64,000 bases of DNA, taken from positions 3,945,001-4,009,000 of the forward strand of contig NC_092680.1 in NCBI RefSeq assembly GCF_964355755.1, read 5' to 3'. A program made the translations under genes and the position numbers. A model generated the notes under the pieces. The model did not search any database, was not told the origin of the DNA, and was given only the letters and a program-made list of their open reading frames with translations. Positions within the stretch are counted from its first letter, which is position 1. Each line of letters starts with the position of its first letter. Positions 35,241 through 47,500 of the stretch are shown one piece after another. The stretch comes from Antedon mediterranea (lineage: Eukaryota; Echinodermata; Crinoidea; Comatulida; Antedonidae).

Positions 35241-36107
35241 CAACTCCATACCCAAATAATTGGCTCACTATTATTAAACAATTATTCGGGTTATTAATAA
35301 TAATGACAATACAACATACGTTATGGGTATTTCCTAGATCCTGCATTACAATCATAATAAAACAATGAGGAAATTTCCGCAACCACTAATTGCCACGTGT
35401 GTTTAGTTGAAACAGCTGATTAAGTAAGTTGTTCTACAACTAAGCTTAAATTAATAATATGGAATTTTTAGAGAAATGTGAAAATTTAGCACCACTGTTT
35501 TAGTTTAATTATTTTTTTCTAATGGAAAAGTTTCTAAAGGAATTAAGTTTTCCTAAAGGAAGTTCTCTCGGTCTATACAAAGAAACTATTTGAAAGAATA
35601 TAACAGGAAACAAAGTATGACGGATGCTTCTAAAATATATTGTGACTTTACTACTCGTAATATTGTCTTTTGAAAAACAATTGTTTTACAATTAGCTCAA
35701 TAATGGCGCCAAAAAACGTTCGAAACTGAAATTGTAATTTTTCGGATATGAGTTGAATTTTTAAACTTGGTTTATCCTTTAACTTTATGAATTCCAGATA
35801 GATAAAAATGATAAATAACAAAATATGGTTAAACATTATTTTTCCTTGAAAAAAAAACTAAAGAGGTCTTCTGAATGAACTTGGGTTTGTTTATGGTCAC
35901 TGACGATAATAAATACCACAGTGAATCTTCAGGTCATTTCATTCGTGAAAAGAAGTGGTTTAAAATGTAGAAGGCGAGTGAATAATAAACGTAACTATAA
36001 TACCAAGCATGCATATATTCAGGTCAATGCACTCACCTCGGCATTAACAAGACAATAAAAACAACACAAGTTCAATTATTCGAAACATTAAAGATCCATT
36101 TTGGACC

Positions 36108-36242
36108 CAACGCCATCAGAACATAATAAGCGCCCAGCAAATAATTTGACCAATCACCACACGATGGAACACATTAACTGTCGCTTGTGATTGGTTAACT
36201 CACTTTCATCGCGCCTGCATCCCAGTGAGAACCAGCGAAGCT
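36108..36242. mobile_element. MITE of the GGTTCCCACTAG family, diverged
   Basis: GGACCCAACGCCATCAG..., TTGACCAATCACC, CTGTCGCTTGTGATTGGTTA and the end CCAGTGAGAACCAGCGAAGC match the family in order. Confidence 0.6.
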
Positions 36243-37540
36243 TTTTTCTGATGAGAACTATACGATTAAACAGTTTATATGTTTACTAAAAATCATATTG
36301 ATATGAAATATGTTTACTATGACAAATATTTGTATAAGTAAACTGAAATAGAAACGTTTTAAATAGGCCTACACCACAAAACCAGATTGTTGTGGTACGG
36401 CCAAGGTGTTGTGCAAACACGCGGTAAAAGGTATTCACCGGAAAGGGCACTTGTAATTATTAACCACATGGGGACATCCAAATACGATATTATTGTTGAT
36501 ATTGGGTGCCAAAGTAGCTAATTTGATAATTTACACTTGACCCTAAATAATCATTCGGGGTGAAACTAATTATTATACTTATACCAAGCAATCTTATTTA
36601 ATGAAACGCTTTTTATAAAGGAAGATTTTAATTAATACCATACCAGTTGAGAACAAGAACATACCATTTATCTGACCTGAAAAATACATAAAATATTCCT
36701 ATACCAGTGTAAACATGATCCATTAAATATTGTGGTAAGAATATATAAATTGTTGATATTTTTATTAACATATATTTTCAAGGTTAAACGATTGAAACAT
36801 GGGGTAAAAATAATGAATTATTTTTAGTAAGTGGACATCACAAGCGTCACTAACACAGTTACAAATGTGAACTGACATAGGTACGTAACGGTATGACAAA
36901 TGCAAATGTATTTAAAAATTTGACGATTAAATGCGGTTGGAAACAAAGTATGTTTATTAATACGAATTAAGTAGTAATATTATATGATTTGTGCTACACC
37001 ATGTACTTATTTTCAAAAAGTAAAATAAAGTTCAAAATTTAAAGAAATTTTGATTTTACTTATCATTATGGTGTACCAAAAACCATACTCTCTTTAAAGA
37101 AGAATTAAATAAGTGTATGTAATAGCAGGGAGTTCAACTTCCTGGTAATAGTACATAAAGCACCTCATCACTAAGCTTTTACAAGTTTTATTATAAGTCT
37201 CGACAAACATTGATAAGTGTTTGGATCATTGTGCCAATTATCATTTGTTTTGGCTCTTTTATCTAAATTGTATTTCCAGAAATTATAATTAAGTGTACCG
37301 TATTGTATTTCTCTTTGTAAAGGGTCTTAATTGATACTGTAGGAAATCCTACGTTATTGTCCTTATATTATATGTTTTAGTATCATTATTTTCAACATTT
37401 GGCACAAAAATAAAAATAAATTCGTTCGGGGTTATAGGAGCCAAAATATAAACAATATGCCAACTTGTAATTTAAAAGAGTAACATAATGAAATCAGAAT
37501 ATGCCAAGCATTATTATAGCAGTAAAACCCCTCCCTTGGG
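36243..37540. other. AT-rich spacer
   Basis: No gene or distinct repeat was recognised before the minisatellite. Confidence 0.4.
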
Positions 37541-37542
37541 AG

Positions 37543-38640
37543 ACTTATGGGGACATCCATATTACGGGGGACATCCATATTACGGGGGACATCCATATTA
37601 CGGGGGACATCCATATTACGGGGGACATCCATATTACGGGGGACATCCATATTACGGGGGACATCCATATTACGGGGGACATCCATATTACGGGGGACAT
37701 CCATATTACGGGGGACATCCATATTACGGGGGACATCCATATTACGGGGGACATCCATATTACGGGGGACATCCATATTACGGGGGACATCCATATTACG
37801 GGGGACATCTATATTACGGGGGACATCCATATTACGGGGGACATCCATATTACGGGGGACATCCATATTACGGGGGACATCCATATTACGGGGGACATCT
37901 ATATTACGGGGGACATCCATATTACGGGGGACATCCATATTACGGGGGACATCCATATTACGGGGGACATCTATATTACGGGGGACATCTATATTACGGG
38001 GGACATCCATATTACGGGGGACATCCATATTACGGGGGACATCCATATTACGGGGGACATCCATATTACGGGGGACATCCATATTACGGGGGACATCCAT
38101 ATTACGGGGGACATCCATATTACGGGGGACATCCATATTACGGGGGACATCCATATTACGGGGGACATCCATATTACGGGGGACATCTATATTACGGGGG
38201 ACATCCATATTACGGGGGACATCCATATTACGGGGGACATCCATATTACGGGGGACATCCATATTACGGGGGACATCCATATTACGGGGGACATCTATAT
38301 TACGGGGGACATCTATATTACGGGGGACATCCATATTACGGGGGACATCTATATTACGGGGGACATCCATATTACGGGGGACATCTATATTACGGGGGAC
38401 ATCCATATTACGGGGGACATCTATATTACGGGGGACATCCATATTACGGGGGACATCTATATTACGGGGGACATCCATATTACGAGGGATATCCATATTA
38501 CGGGGGACATCCATAATACGGGGGACATCCATTATTACGCATCCATATTACGGGGGACATCCATATTACGGTGACATCCACATTACGGGGACGTCCATAT
38601 TAATACGGGGGGACATCCATATTACGGGGACACTTTACAG
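37543..38640. repeat. 18-bp minisatellite (ACATCCATATTACGGGGG)n, ~54 regular copies
   Basis: The unit repeats with almost no length change from about 37549 to 38520, followed by a degenerate end. The main variant has CATCTATAT for CATCCATAT. Near 38280-38470 the two variants alternate, giving a 36-bp higher unit. Because 18 is divisible by three and only one frame has a stop, five of six frames stay open for over 300 codons. These frames are repeat artefacts with no gene context. Confidence 0.97.
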
Positions 38641-39669
38641 AGAAACGAAATGAGGAGCATATTGTATTCGGCCAATGGATTCAGGAAATTCCCCTATATA
38701 TTCAGGGGTACAACTTTGTGAATCACACTGTTTTTCTTCTGTCATCTACTGTATTTAATATGTTGGAACGTTCGTAACAGAAACAACTTGTTGACGGGGC
38801 TGTTCGCAATGTTCGTGCGTATAGCATCATTGAGTGTGTTGCCTTTTCAAAATAGCAGGCCTAGAAATTAGTACAGTTTGCTTCTCGCACTAACCTTATC
38901 TATTTGGCAGTAAGAAAAACACATAAACAAGAACCGTTTAGTTTAAATAATTTATTCAACTATTGCCGTTAATTAAGAAGTGTATGTTCATCTATACTAA
39001 TTGCATATTCATAAATTACTTATGTAAATATAATAAATAAAATATATCATTATTATCATGATATAATATTTGAATGTTTAAGAATAAATTAAGTAACACG
39101 AATCATTAAATAATTAATAATTTTAAAAATACAAATTAATTCAGTATTATTACTGAAACTTCGATATTTGATACAAATATACGTTAAATTATAATCATAA
39201 CTCGAATTATAAATTCGATGAATTGATTAAAGTTTTTTTTTAAAATTATAACTACCATTTCATAATAAAAGTATTTAAAATGATACACAATTATTTAAAT
39301 TAGTCATATGTTAACTTTAAAACAAACATATTTACAGTCATTCATTCAGTTAAAAAGTTCGGAAAAAAAACATGATATTTAACACATGGAATAAAATATC
39401 TTAGAAGTCTTTTTGTAAAGTACAAGGCGTAATAAAATTACTTAGTAGTAAAGGAAATATTGCACATTTTTTATCTTTCGAATTATGAAAGTTCAAGGTT
39501 GAATATTGTCAAATGTTTTCACATTCAAACGAATGTTGTAGTCTGTTATTGAAACATCACATACGAATCATATTCTTGGTCAAGTATAGGCCTATTCAAT
39601 CGGATGTGTTCTTAAACATCTTCTTCGCTACGGATGCATCTTTAGAAATCTTCGTCGCTGTGTGTGTGT
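38641..39669. other. AT-rich spacer downstream of LRAT-like copy 2
   Basis: No coding region is supported. A minus-strand AATAAA (plus TTTATT near 38951) is a distant candidate polyadenylation signal. Confidence 0.35.
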
Positions 39670-40167
39670 TCAACATAAAGTGTTCAAACCTTGAGAATAA
39701 TAATATGAAAGTTCTGAAACAATCTCATCGTATTGAACTTGCTTCATGTATGACCCTGTTATGTGAGCAATAAACTCTATTAGAACAGAAGGCATTGTTT
39801 CTAATTGTTTGCTTTCAGCTTTTTCGAACATACACCAGCGTGAGAAGTGTTCACAATTGTTGGTGAAAAGATTCCATGTGCTGTCTCTGAACTTCTTTCC
39901 AACCCAGGACATAGCTCGTTCAACAACTTCTTCACGATCGATATCATCTGGACAAGGTAACACCTCCAATGTATCCGTATCCTCTCCTGCAAACTCCTTT
40001 AGGTTTGATATTCTAACGGTGGCTGTTCGAATAGCCTCCCAAATTCCAGGATTGTCACCACGTAAGTGTATAACATTTTCACCATCAAAAATCCCTGCGT
40101 GCTTGTAAAGTTTAAAGTCGTAGACAACTCTTCCACTTAAAACCATATCACCTCTTTTTATTTCCAT
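39670..40167 (-). CDS. LRAT-domain (PLAAT/LRAT-like) protein, copy 2
   Basis: A single-exon ORF of 165 residues from the ATG at 40167; an open frame nine codons longer begins with GTG, so that start was rejected. It is highly similar to 26023-26502: YKHAGIFDG (H23), NVIHL (H34) and FTNNCEHFSRWC (C105) keep the His-His-Cys set. The stretch DDIDREEVVERAMSWVGKKF is identical in both copies. The C-termini differ: here the hydrophobic segment is followed by a polar YDEIVSELSYYYSQ tail. Role as for copy 1: probable lipid acyltransferase or hydrolase, substrate unknown. Single-exon structure in both could reflect duplication of an intronless ancestor. Confidence 0.88.
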   Translation of the reverse strand: MEIKRGDMVLSGRVVYDFKLYKHAGIFDGENVIHLRGDNPGIWEAIRTATVRISNLKEFAGEDTDTLEVLPCPDDIDREEVVERAMSWVGKKFRDSTWNLFTNNCEHFSRWCMFEKAESKQLETMPSVLIEFIAHITGSYMKQVQYDEIVSELSYYYSQGLNTLC

Positions 40168-41390
40168 GCTAACTACTTTAAGTTTTATATACACGTTTCA
40201 ATGCGCTCTCAGTTATTGGTTTATTCCAAAGTTCGACACTTATGCCTTATAATACCGTAAACATTGTGTACGTCACAAATAGAGTTGTCCAATGAAATCA
40301 CGATGATAATAAAGAATCCCAATATGCTAAGTTTAGCGGATTACCGTGTTAGTCACGCTGTTATCAAATCAAATGGAACTTCTGGCTATAGTACGCATGA
40401 GTAGCTTTAACTGTATTCCTTATTGTTTCCGTCGTTTAAATAAGTTTTCATACTGTATTTCTTAAGAATTTTACACTATCGTTTCGTATAAATATAAAAA
40501 GCATAATAAATCTATAAACTGTGTTGATATTGTTGATGTTTTTTATTTTGATGTGAATATATAAGAAATTGTAGGCCTACAGATTAGTATCTAGAAACAT
40601 AGTTCACAGAAATTTGATCGGACCCACGCCGTGAGAAGGCAGATTTTTTAACCCCGTTACATCGTGACGCCGGGCGTAACCGAGATGACTTATAAGATGT
40701 TGTATTGCCAAATATGGATTTCAACTCAATATTATCAATTACCTGTCATACTGTGTATAGTAATAATGAAACATCAAAGTATCAATGGTTCTTTGTTTTT
40801 GTTTATTTGACAAATTATTTCTCATAATTGTGGTGGGAAATGACAGTTATGTATCCAATAATTAATTAAGAATTATACGTCAGAAGACAAATATAAATTA
40901 TTTTATTTAGTGTAAAAACAACATTCATTCTTTTACCTCTCAATATATAATATAATGTAGGCCTACTGTAGCCCGAATTTTCTCCGGCCACCAGTGTTAA
41001 CGTAAGCATTTTGTCTAGCCTACAAGAACAACTACCCTCTCACAAAAACAGTTATGGCTGAGTAAAGTTTGAATTGATATTTCAGTTCAATGATGCAATA
41101 TCCAGTTTTTTTTACACTTGTCATAGTAATACTGTATAACCACTTATGAAAAAATTGTCATTACAAAAATCAAGTATGTAAACATTCTCATAAAACAGGT
41201 GTTATAGTGTTCACATGAGATGCCGAAATTTAGGAAATACAACATCCTGGTATATTATGGTATAGATGCATGCTAGTTTCTTACATTAGTATTATATGAA
41301 AAAACCTCGTTGGTTTAACAAAGTTTCCGAAATACTAAAAACGTGACTGGCAACACGCTATTTTATACAAACAATTCGATTTTAGTTTTT
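40168..41390. other. Spacer upstream of LRAT-like copy 2
   Basis: Only AT-rich sequence and two TAGGCCTA octamers (about 40572 and 40960) are seen; no gene is supported. Confidence 0.4.
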
Positions 41391-41399
41391 GTAATGCAT

Positions 41400-41640
41400 T
41401 GAATTGCTTGCTACGTTTTGTATCTTTTTATCTCTCTCGAAGTGCCATATCATGAGACTTTGGCGATCATGTTGTGCCACAATTCTCTGTCTATTGCCAT
41501 GTTCAGCAGCAACTCCACTTCTTTGGTATTCTCACGTCACCTCTATTCCGAATCCATTCAGCTATGCAGTCTAACCAAGTTTCCCTTGTTTTCTCCCCCT
41601 GCTCCTTCTTCCTTCTAATTTACCGGTTACTTTGTATCTT
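41400..41640 (-). pseudogene. LINE ORF2 C-terminal remnant
   Basis: Minus-strand translation gives TWLDCIAEWIRNRGDVRIP and, in another frame, LLLNMAIDRELWHNMIAKVS. These match the usual end of non-LTR reverse-transcriptase polyproteins (a T-W-x-D...R-G motif followed by a D-R-x-x-W motif). The two parts are in different frames, so the copy is broken. Nothing upstream in the polyprotein remains. Confidence 0.55.
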
Positions 41641-41644
41641 TTTA

Positions 41645-42266
41645 TACCCGAATAAAATTAGTTATTCACTACATTCTCAGATATGGCTTAACATTAATTA
41701 TAGGCAATCATTTATTACGGATTATGTCTTTCTTCTTATAAGCTAAAAAAGTAAACTCGTTCAGCTTGGTTAGACAAGGTTTGATGAAATATCAGCTAAG
41801 ATTGTGTTGTTTGTTTAATAATTATTGATTATTGAATAATAATTGATATTCATCTCGGTAATATTATTGGTACAATAGTATAATATAGGTCATTTTATTT
41901 TATATAGCCAATGTCTACTTTTATCCGAACTTTTTTGTTTAAGTACTTTTATGATTTCCACCTACCTACCGGACAAAGTTAGTGGCCTACAGTTTGTTTT
42001 TGCTTGAACGTCCTGCTTCTGATAATTTAAAACCATCGTAATAATATCAAACCAACAGTAAATAATATCCGTATAAACATAAATTAATTTCTTCCACGCA
42101 CATTGTATTGGTCAGGTGTTAATAGAACTATTAAGTGGCATTTACATTAAGAGCACTGGAGTTCCAGGATAAAGATTATCTCAACTTCGTGGGATCGTAT
42201 TTTGACACTACGACCTGGCCATCCGTGCCTAGATTTACAGTACATTAAGAGGATTATAGCAATTAT
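41645..42266. other. AT-rich spacer
   Basis: No gene or distinct repeat is recognised. Confidence 0.35.
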
Positions 42267-42269
42267 TTC

Positions 42270-42306
<37 letters not shown>
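42267..42306. repeat. (TAA)n microsatellite
   Basis: About 12-13 uninterrupted TAA/AAT units. Confidence 0.95.
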
Positions 42307-42307
<1 letters not shown>

Positions 42308-42500
42308 TGTGTAGGTCGACACACGTCAACGATTCAATCTGGTTCTTTGTACCTTTATTGAACTTACTCGCCTCCTACGTATGTAGGTCTATTTTATTGC
42401 TGTTTATACGTTTATTGTTGTATGAAGATGAATCAGTATTATACAGACCTCGATTTAGTGTTCACTCTCTGAACGCTTTGATAATCCTAATGAATTTGAC

Positions 42501-42826
42501 CTTAAAGATATATTGTCCTCCTAAAAAAAATTGTTTGTTGAATATGCCAGTTTAACGTCACAGTTATTCACACCAAAAATAGATCGAAAAAAAAAATTCT
42601 TGAAAAAAATGTAATTTTAAGTTTAAAAAAAATCTAAATTGTCTGTCAGGCAATGGTTTTTGGTTAAAATTACCTTTTTTTATTTGTCTTTTTATAAGTG
42701 TAATCATTATTTTTGCTGATTTTTTTCCAAAGAAGTGAATAACTTAATTTAAACTGCAAATAGCCTATTCAAAGTCAGATTTTATTAATCTGTTTTTTCA
42801 GGTTTTCAGGGGACACTACATCTTTA
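42501..42826. mobile_element. MITE of the TTTAAAGATRTATTGTCCCCC family
   Basis: It runs from CTTAAAGATATATTGTCCTCC to CAGGGGACACTACATCTTTAA and shares GGCAATGGTTTTTGGTTAAA with the copy at 62741-62996. Confidence 0.75.
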
Positions 42827-42829
42827 ACA

Positions 42830-43766
42830 TAAAATTGTTTAATTATTTTGAATCGCAACACGACATTTACTTAATTATTCAAATCAATCATTTTTTCGAT
42901 AAAAATAAATGGTGAGTTAATTTTTTTACAGAAATTAAACAATACATTATTCAACAGGTTAATTAACCAGAGAACATTGATTACTAACGACGTCTAGTCA
43001 CAACTGCAGTTGAATCGGAATCGTATTACGTAGGCCTAATGGGAAAAACCCGAATATCTTCGATGTCACTTAGTCACACTTACTTTATAAAAAAAAACAA
43101 ATTTTACGTCATGTACAATTCCTGTTGTCCATCGAAATAATTTAATATTTTTATCTTGAGTCTCTAAAATTAAATGTATGAATAAAATTATTATAAATTT
43201 TACCGCTGTGTCTTTGTTTTGGTAAATTTTTATATTAAACTTTTCAAATAAAGCAAAATATGAGACATGTATTGTTTAGTAAATGTTTAATTAATATAAA
43301 AATATATATTTATAAACTTTTAATATTATACATACTGTACAATACTTTGACAATTTACGTCTTAGGCCTACGCGATTTAAAAAGGGGGATAATCAAATAA
43401 GGACGTTAATCTCTTACAATATATAGAGGCTTATAAGCATAACACTTGTCTTAAGAATGCTATTCATGGCCTGGACGTACTGTACAATGTGGTTTATTAT
43501 TGACGTCAAATATAAAAACTAATGGTATAACTATTATTATTATTTGTCAAAAAACAACCAACCCCCACCACAAACAATCTAAAAGTTAGGCCTATATACC
43601 AGCTGATTGGTTTAGTGGTAAATGTTTGTTTACAAAAATATTGTGAAACCAACCTTTCGATATTATAATTTGTCTCAGTTTTGTTCTGATTTATTTTCGA
43701 ATTTAAAATAGTTTACGCATCTTAAATAAAAATATATAATTATAAAACTATGACTAACAATAGTTT
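42830..43766. other. AT-rich spacer
   Basis: Nothing beyond three TAGGCCTA octamers is recognised. Confidence 0.35.
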
Positions 43767-44450
43767 GGGACACCCCTATTAAGGTGGGATGGGAGATACT
43801 TTTCAGTGAATCGAACGGGTAGTATTAGCACCAGTTCCTAACCCACGGGGGACGCATGAGGGGATACCTCCATGGAGGGACACCCCTATTAAGGCGACAT
43901 ATTCTAGTGAAACGAATGAATACGTGGTATTAGCACCAAGGCTTACCCCACGGGAGACACCATGAGGGGACACCTCCATGGAGGGACACCCCTATTAAGG
44001 GGACATATTCCATGGAAACGAATGAATACATGGTATTAGCACCAAGGCTTACCCCACGGGAGACACCATTAGGGGACACCTCTATGGAGGGACACCCCTA
44101 TTAAGGCGACATATTCTATATAGTGAAACGAATGAATACGTGGTATATTAGCACCAAGGCTTACCCCACGGGAGACACCATTAGGGGACACCTCTATGGA
44201 GGGACACCCCTATTAAGGCGACATATTCTAGTGAAACGAATGAATACGTGGTATTAGCACCAAGGCTTACCCCACGGGAGACACCATGAGAGGACACCTC
44301 TATGGAGGGACACCCCTATTAAGGCGACATATTCTAGTGAAACGAATGAATACGTGGTATTAGCCACACGGCTTACCCCACGGGAGACACCATTAGGGGA
44401 CACCTCTATTAATGGTACACTTTCAAGTGAAACGAACGAGTACGTGGTAT
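43767..44450. repeat. ~106-bp satellite, about six copies
   Basis: GGGACACCCCTATTAAGG begins units at 43767, 43877, 43983, 44089, 44201 and 44307. Each unit continues with GTGAAACGAATGAATACGTG, GTATTAGCACCAAGG and CCACGGGAGACACCAT. The spacing is 106 bases except 110 and 112 where short insertions occur. The ends are more diverged. Confidence 0.95.
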
Positions 44451-46799
44451 ATTATTATTTTGGTTATTACCTCATTATATCTGTACTATATCTCTACACA
44501 TACCTGTCGAATATAAATTCTATAATACACAGTCACATATGTATCACATGTGACACCTATAATCATGTTATTGTTAGGACTACGTCACAGTGTACTGTAT
44601 GCAATACTGTTATTACACAATTTTCCATTATACTCTGAACAAAATGCTAGATACAGTACCGAGAACCACCAGTTTTAAGAAATTTCGGAAGTAATAATGC
44701 ATAATATGGAATAGTGACAAGTGGTATTGAACAAACCACAAAGGAAATAATCTAATTTCACCATGAATAAACTATGTAAAATTGACCTTCGCTTTGAAAT
44801 AAGAAAACAGGAAAGATACTTCCGATTGTTTTATTTTGGTTACCATTCTGTAGGGCCTACATGTTGAAATGAGCACATTTACTTGGAACTTATACCTCCA
44901 TGCTTGGAAAAACTTTACTAAAAACCCTCAAATGTGTGTCTTTTTTTCCAAAATTTTTAATCACACAACTCATGCACAATTGCGAACGGATTTATTCATG
45001 TGGCCAAAATTAATTTTAATAAAAATATACAAGAAAAAATACAAGAACAGGATTACAAGCAATATATCAAAACCGGGAGTTCTAAAATGGCCAAAAAAAA
45101 TTTAAAAAAATGTAACATTAACCAAAAAACATGAGATAGAAGATTAAAATTACAGTCATTACTAATTCAGATTAATTATGGCATAAATTAGGACACTATA
45201 ATGGCCCCAATATAAACGTCGACATAGATCGAATAGTTCGGAAAGGCAGCTTGTGTGGAGGAATTGTTTAAACTTTTGTGGTCGAGCTCAGAGCCCTGGA
45301 TTCGCACCCCATCGGAATCTTTTCAACTTTCACTCCCAATTTCAGGTAAAGGTAGTAGAAACAACATAATTAAAGAAAGAAGAGCAACAGTTGTAACAAA
45401 TATCAACAAAGACAATCAGATAAACTGAAGAAACATCAAAAGCCACAACAATTTATAATCCACTGTGGAACACATTACGTAATTACAATCTTTGAAGTAT
45501 GCAGAGCAAAGTAAAAAATAAGGAGATAACAAAATAGCCTAAAGAGGGCGACATGATATTTTGTACAGTAATTTTTTTTTATTGTTAAAAAAGTATACGC
45601 CCTTCGGAAACACCGACATTCTATAAATTAATTATAGTTTTGATGGTGATCATTCTAAATTAATAATATTACAAAAATGATACATTTGAATCATTAAACG
45701 CTTTATGAAGTTTAAACATATATAATATTAATTTTTTGATATTATTATTTATTTTGAAAACCATAACTTTGTAAATCATGACGGAAAATTCTGCATATGT
45801 TGAACACTGCCCTCATACGTTAAAGAACTTTTTAAATAGTCATGTGTCAACAATGAGGGTGCTGTTTCAGAAAAAATAACTTCTTTTGGTATACTTATCG
45901 TGGGTAAAATTTGTAAATGTAGTTATATTAGAAAGATAACCCAACAATTTTTTTTACATACTTTACGAGTCGGCTAAACATTATTTTAGATGGTGTGTGT
46001 TAGTAGTTTGTTTGGTGTATTGTCGGTTGGGATAGTGGTAGATAGTCACACATTGTATTTCAGGGTGTATATATATTAGGTGAATGATTTAAATTGTCAT
46101 TAAACTGCATCAGATAAAATTGGGTGGTTTGAATTGTGTACGAATGCATTATTGGTGGATGGTATGTTTTAATATATTTTTGACGGGTTTGGCTTTCCAT
46201 AGCACGTATAGACAGTGTTTGTACAGACGTTACGTGGTCTTTTTTTCCCACATAATAATTTCTAAGGATAATATCGGGTCAGACGTCTAGTGAGAATAGT
46301 GTAGATTGATGTGATCATAAAGCAACGAGTAGACATGTAGGCAGACATGTGTTATTTCGGAATTGTTGAGTGCTTGAATATACTAGTGTTTTGGCCTAGA
46401 GTTTGGGCCTAGAGTAAGAGTTTAAGCCTAGAGTCTATAGGCTTAAAGTAGGCATAGAGTCTTGTCCATTGATGTTAACTGATTTTTTTTGGCGAAAAGC
46501 AGATAATGTTATTTATCAATAAATTCCTGATGTGAATTAAAGTGAAAGTTTTAAACGATCTAATTTAGTTAAAGAAGTTTATCCCAGACCTAATCTTAAA
46601 ACAACAAAGAGCATTAAGCAGTGTGGTACCATCTGCGAGATTGATCAAAATAATGATTGTCCCTTTAACGACAGCGGTGTGATCAAACACAATTTACAGT
46701 CGTCGCTTTACAATTCGTACAATTGGAATTCATAGTCCATAAAATTGGTATTTAAGTTTCATAAAGGAAAGCGTCGTTTATACTGCCTTGTTCATCCGT
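44451..46799. other. Spacer; one possible SINE head at ~45280-45345
   Basis: No gene is supported. GTGGTCGAGCTCAGAGCCCTGGATTCGCACCCCATCGGAATC has tRNA-like box spacing and may be a SINE relic. Near 46395-46465 the phrase GCCTAGAGT recurs four times. Confidence 0.3.
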
Positions 46800-47500
46800 G
46801 TGTAGAACGACTTCTAGGCCTAACAAAGGTACAACAAACATAGCACACCAAAACAGTATTATCAAAATTAAAGTGTTAAAAAATGTGTTATTTATCAATC
46901 ATCAATTATTGTTAAAATCATAATCTTGTAAAAACATCTTTTCAATATACTGGCAAGGCCCTACTGTCAATATTGTATATATACAGAATTTGCTTGTGCT
47001 TATACTGGGCATCAGATACAGAAAAAGTACAGTAAATCGAGTTCAACATCTAACCACACTTACTCCTAGGCCTAACATGAAATGTGCAACACACAGAACA
47101 CACCACAACATTATTTATAAAATGTTTCTTGGACTATCAATGTTAACACCGGAAGTTATTTATCAATCGATTTTCTTCTATTATCTAATCTGTTAAAAAC
47201 ATAATCGTGTAAAATAAATATCAACATATTTTTGTACAAACATTAAAAAATATCATACTAGTATCTATATAACATAACTAGTAATAATATCGCTATGATA
47301 GTTCACCAAAAACTATATTTTGTACAGCTTCATTTATATATTACATTGTATGTTCCATTAATTTCCAAATCTAGCCGTCTGTCGGTATAGGCCTGCTGTC
47401 TATAAGTATTTTATTACATAGTTTGCTTATGAAACAGAAACATTACAGCAAATCGGGTACAACGCATCTATAACCACATTAATTATGTATAACTAAGATA
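46800..47500 (+). repeat. Diverged long tandem duplication
   Basis: Segments beginning near 46815 and 47066 share AGGCCTAACA, a run of ACACACC/ACAACA, TTATTTATCAATC and AAAACATAATC.TGTAAAA in the same order. A third, weaker segment near 47390-47480 shares CAGAAACATTACAGCAAATCG with 47015-47045. Boundaries are approximate. Confidence 0.45.

Noticed and set aside
37543-38640. CRISPR-like regular repeats
   Set aside because: The repeats are contiguous with no unique spacers, in a eukaryotic intron-bearing genome.
37432-38653. Open frames over 300 codons on both strands of the 18-base repeat
   Set aside because: They arise because the unit is a multiple of three and lacks stops in five frames; no signal peptide, splice context or non-repeat coding sequence flanks them.
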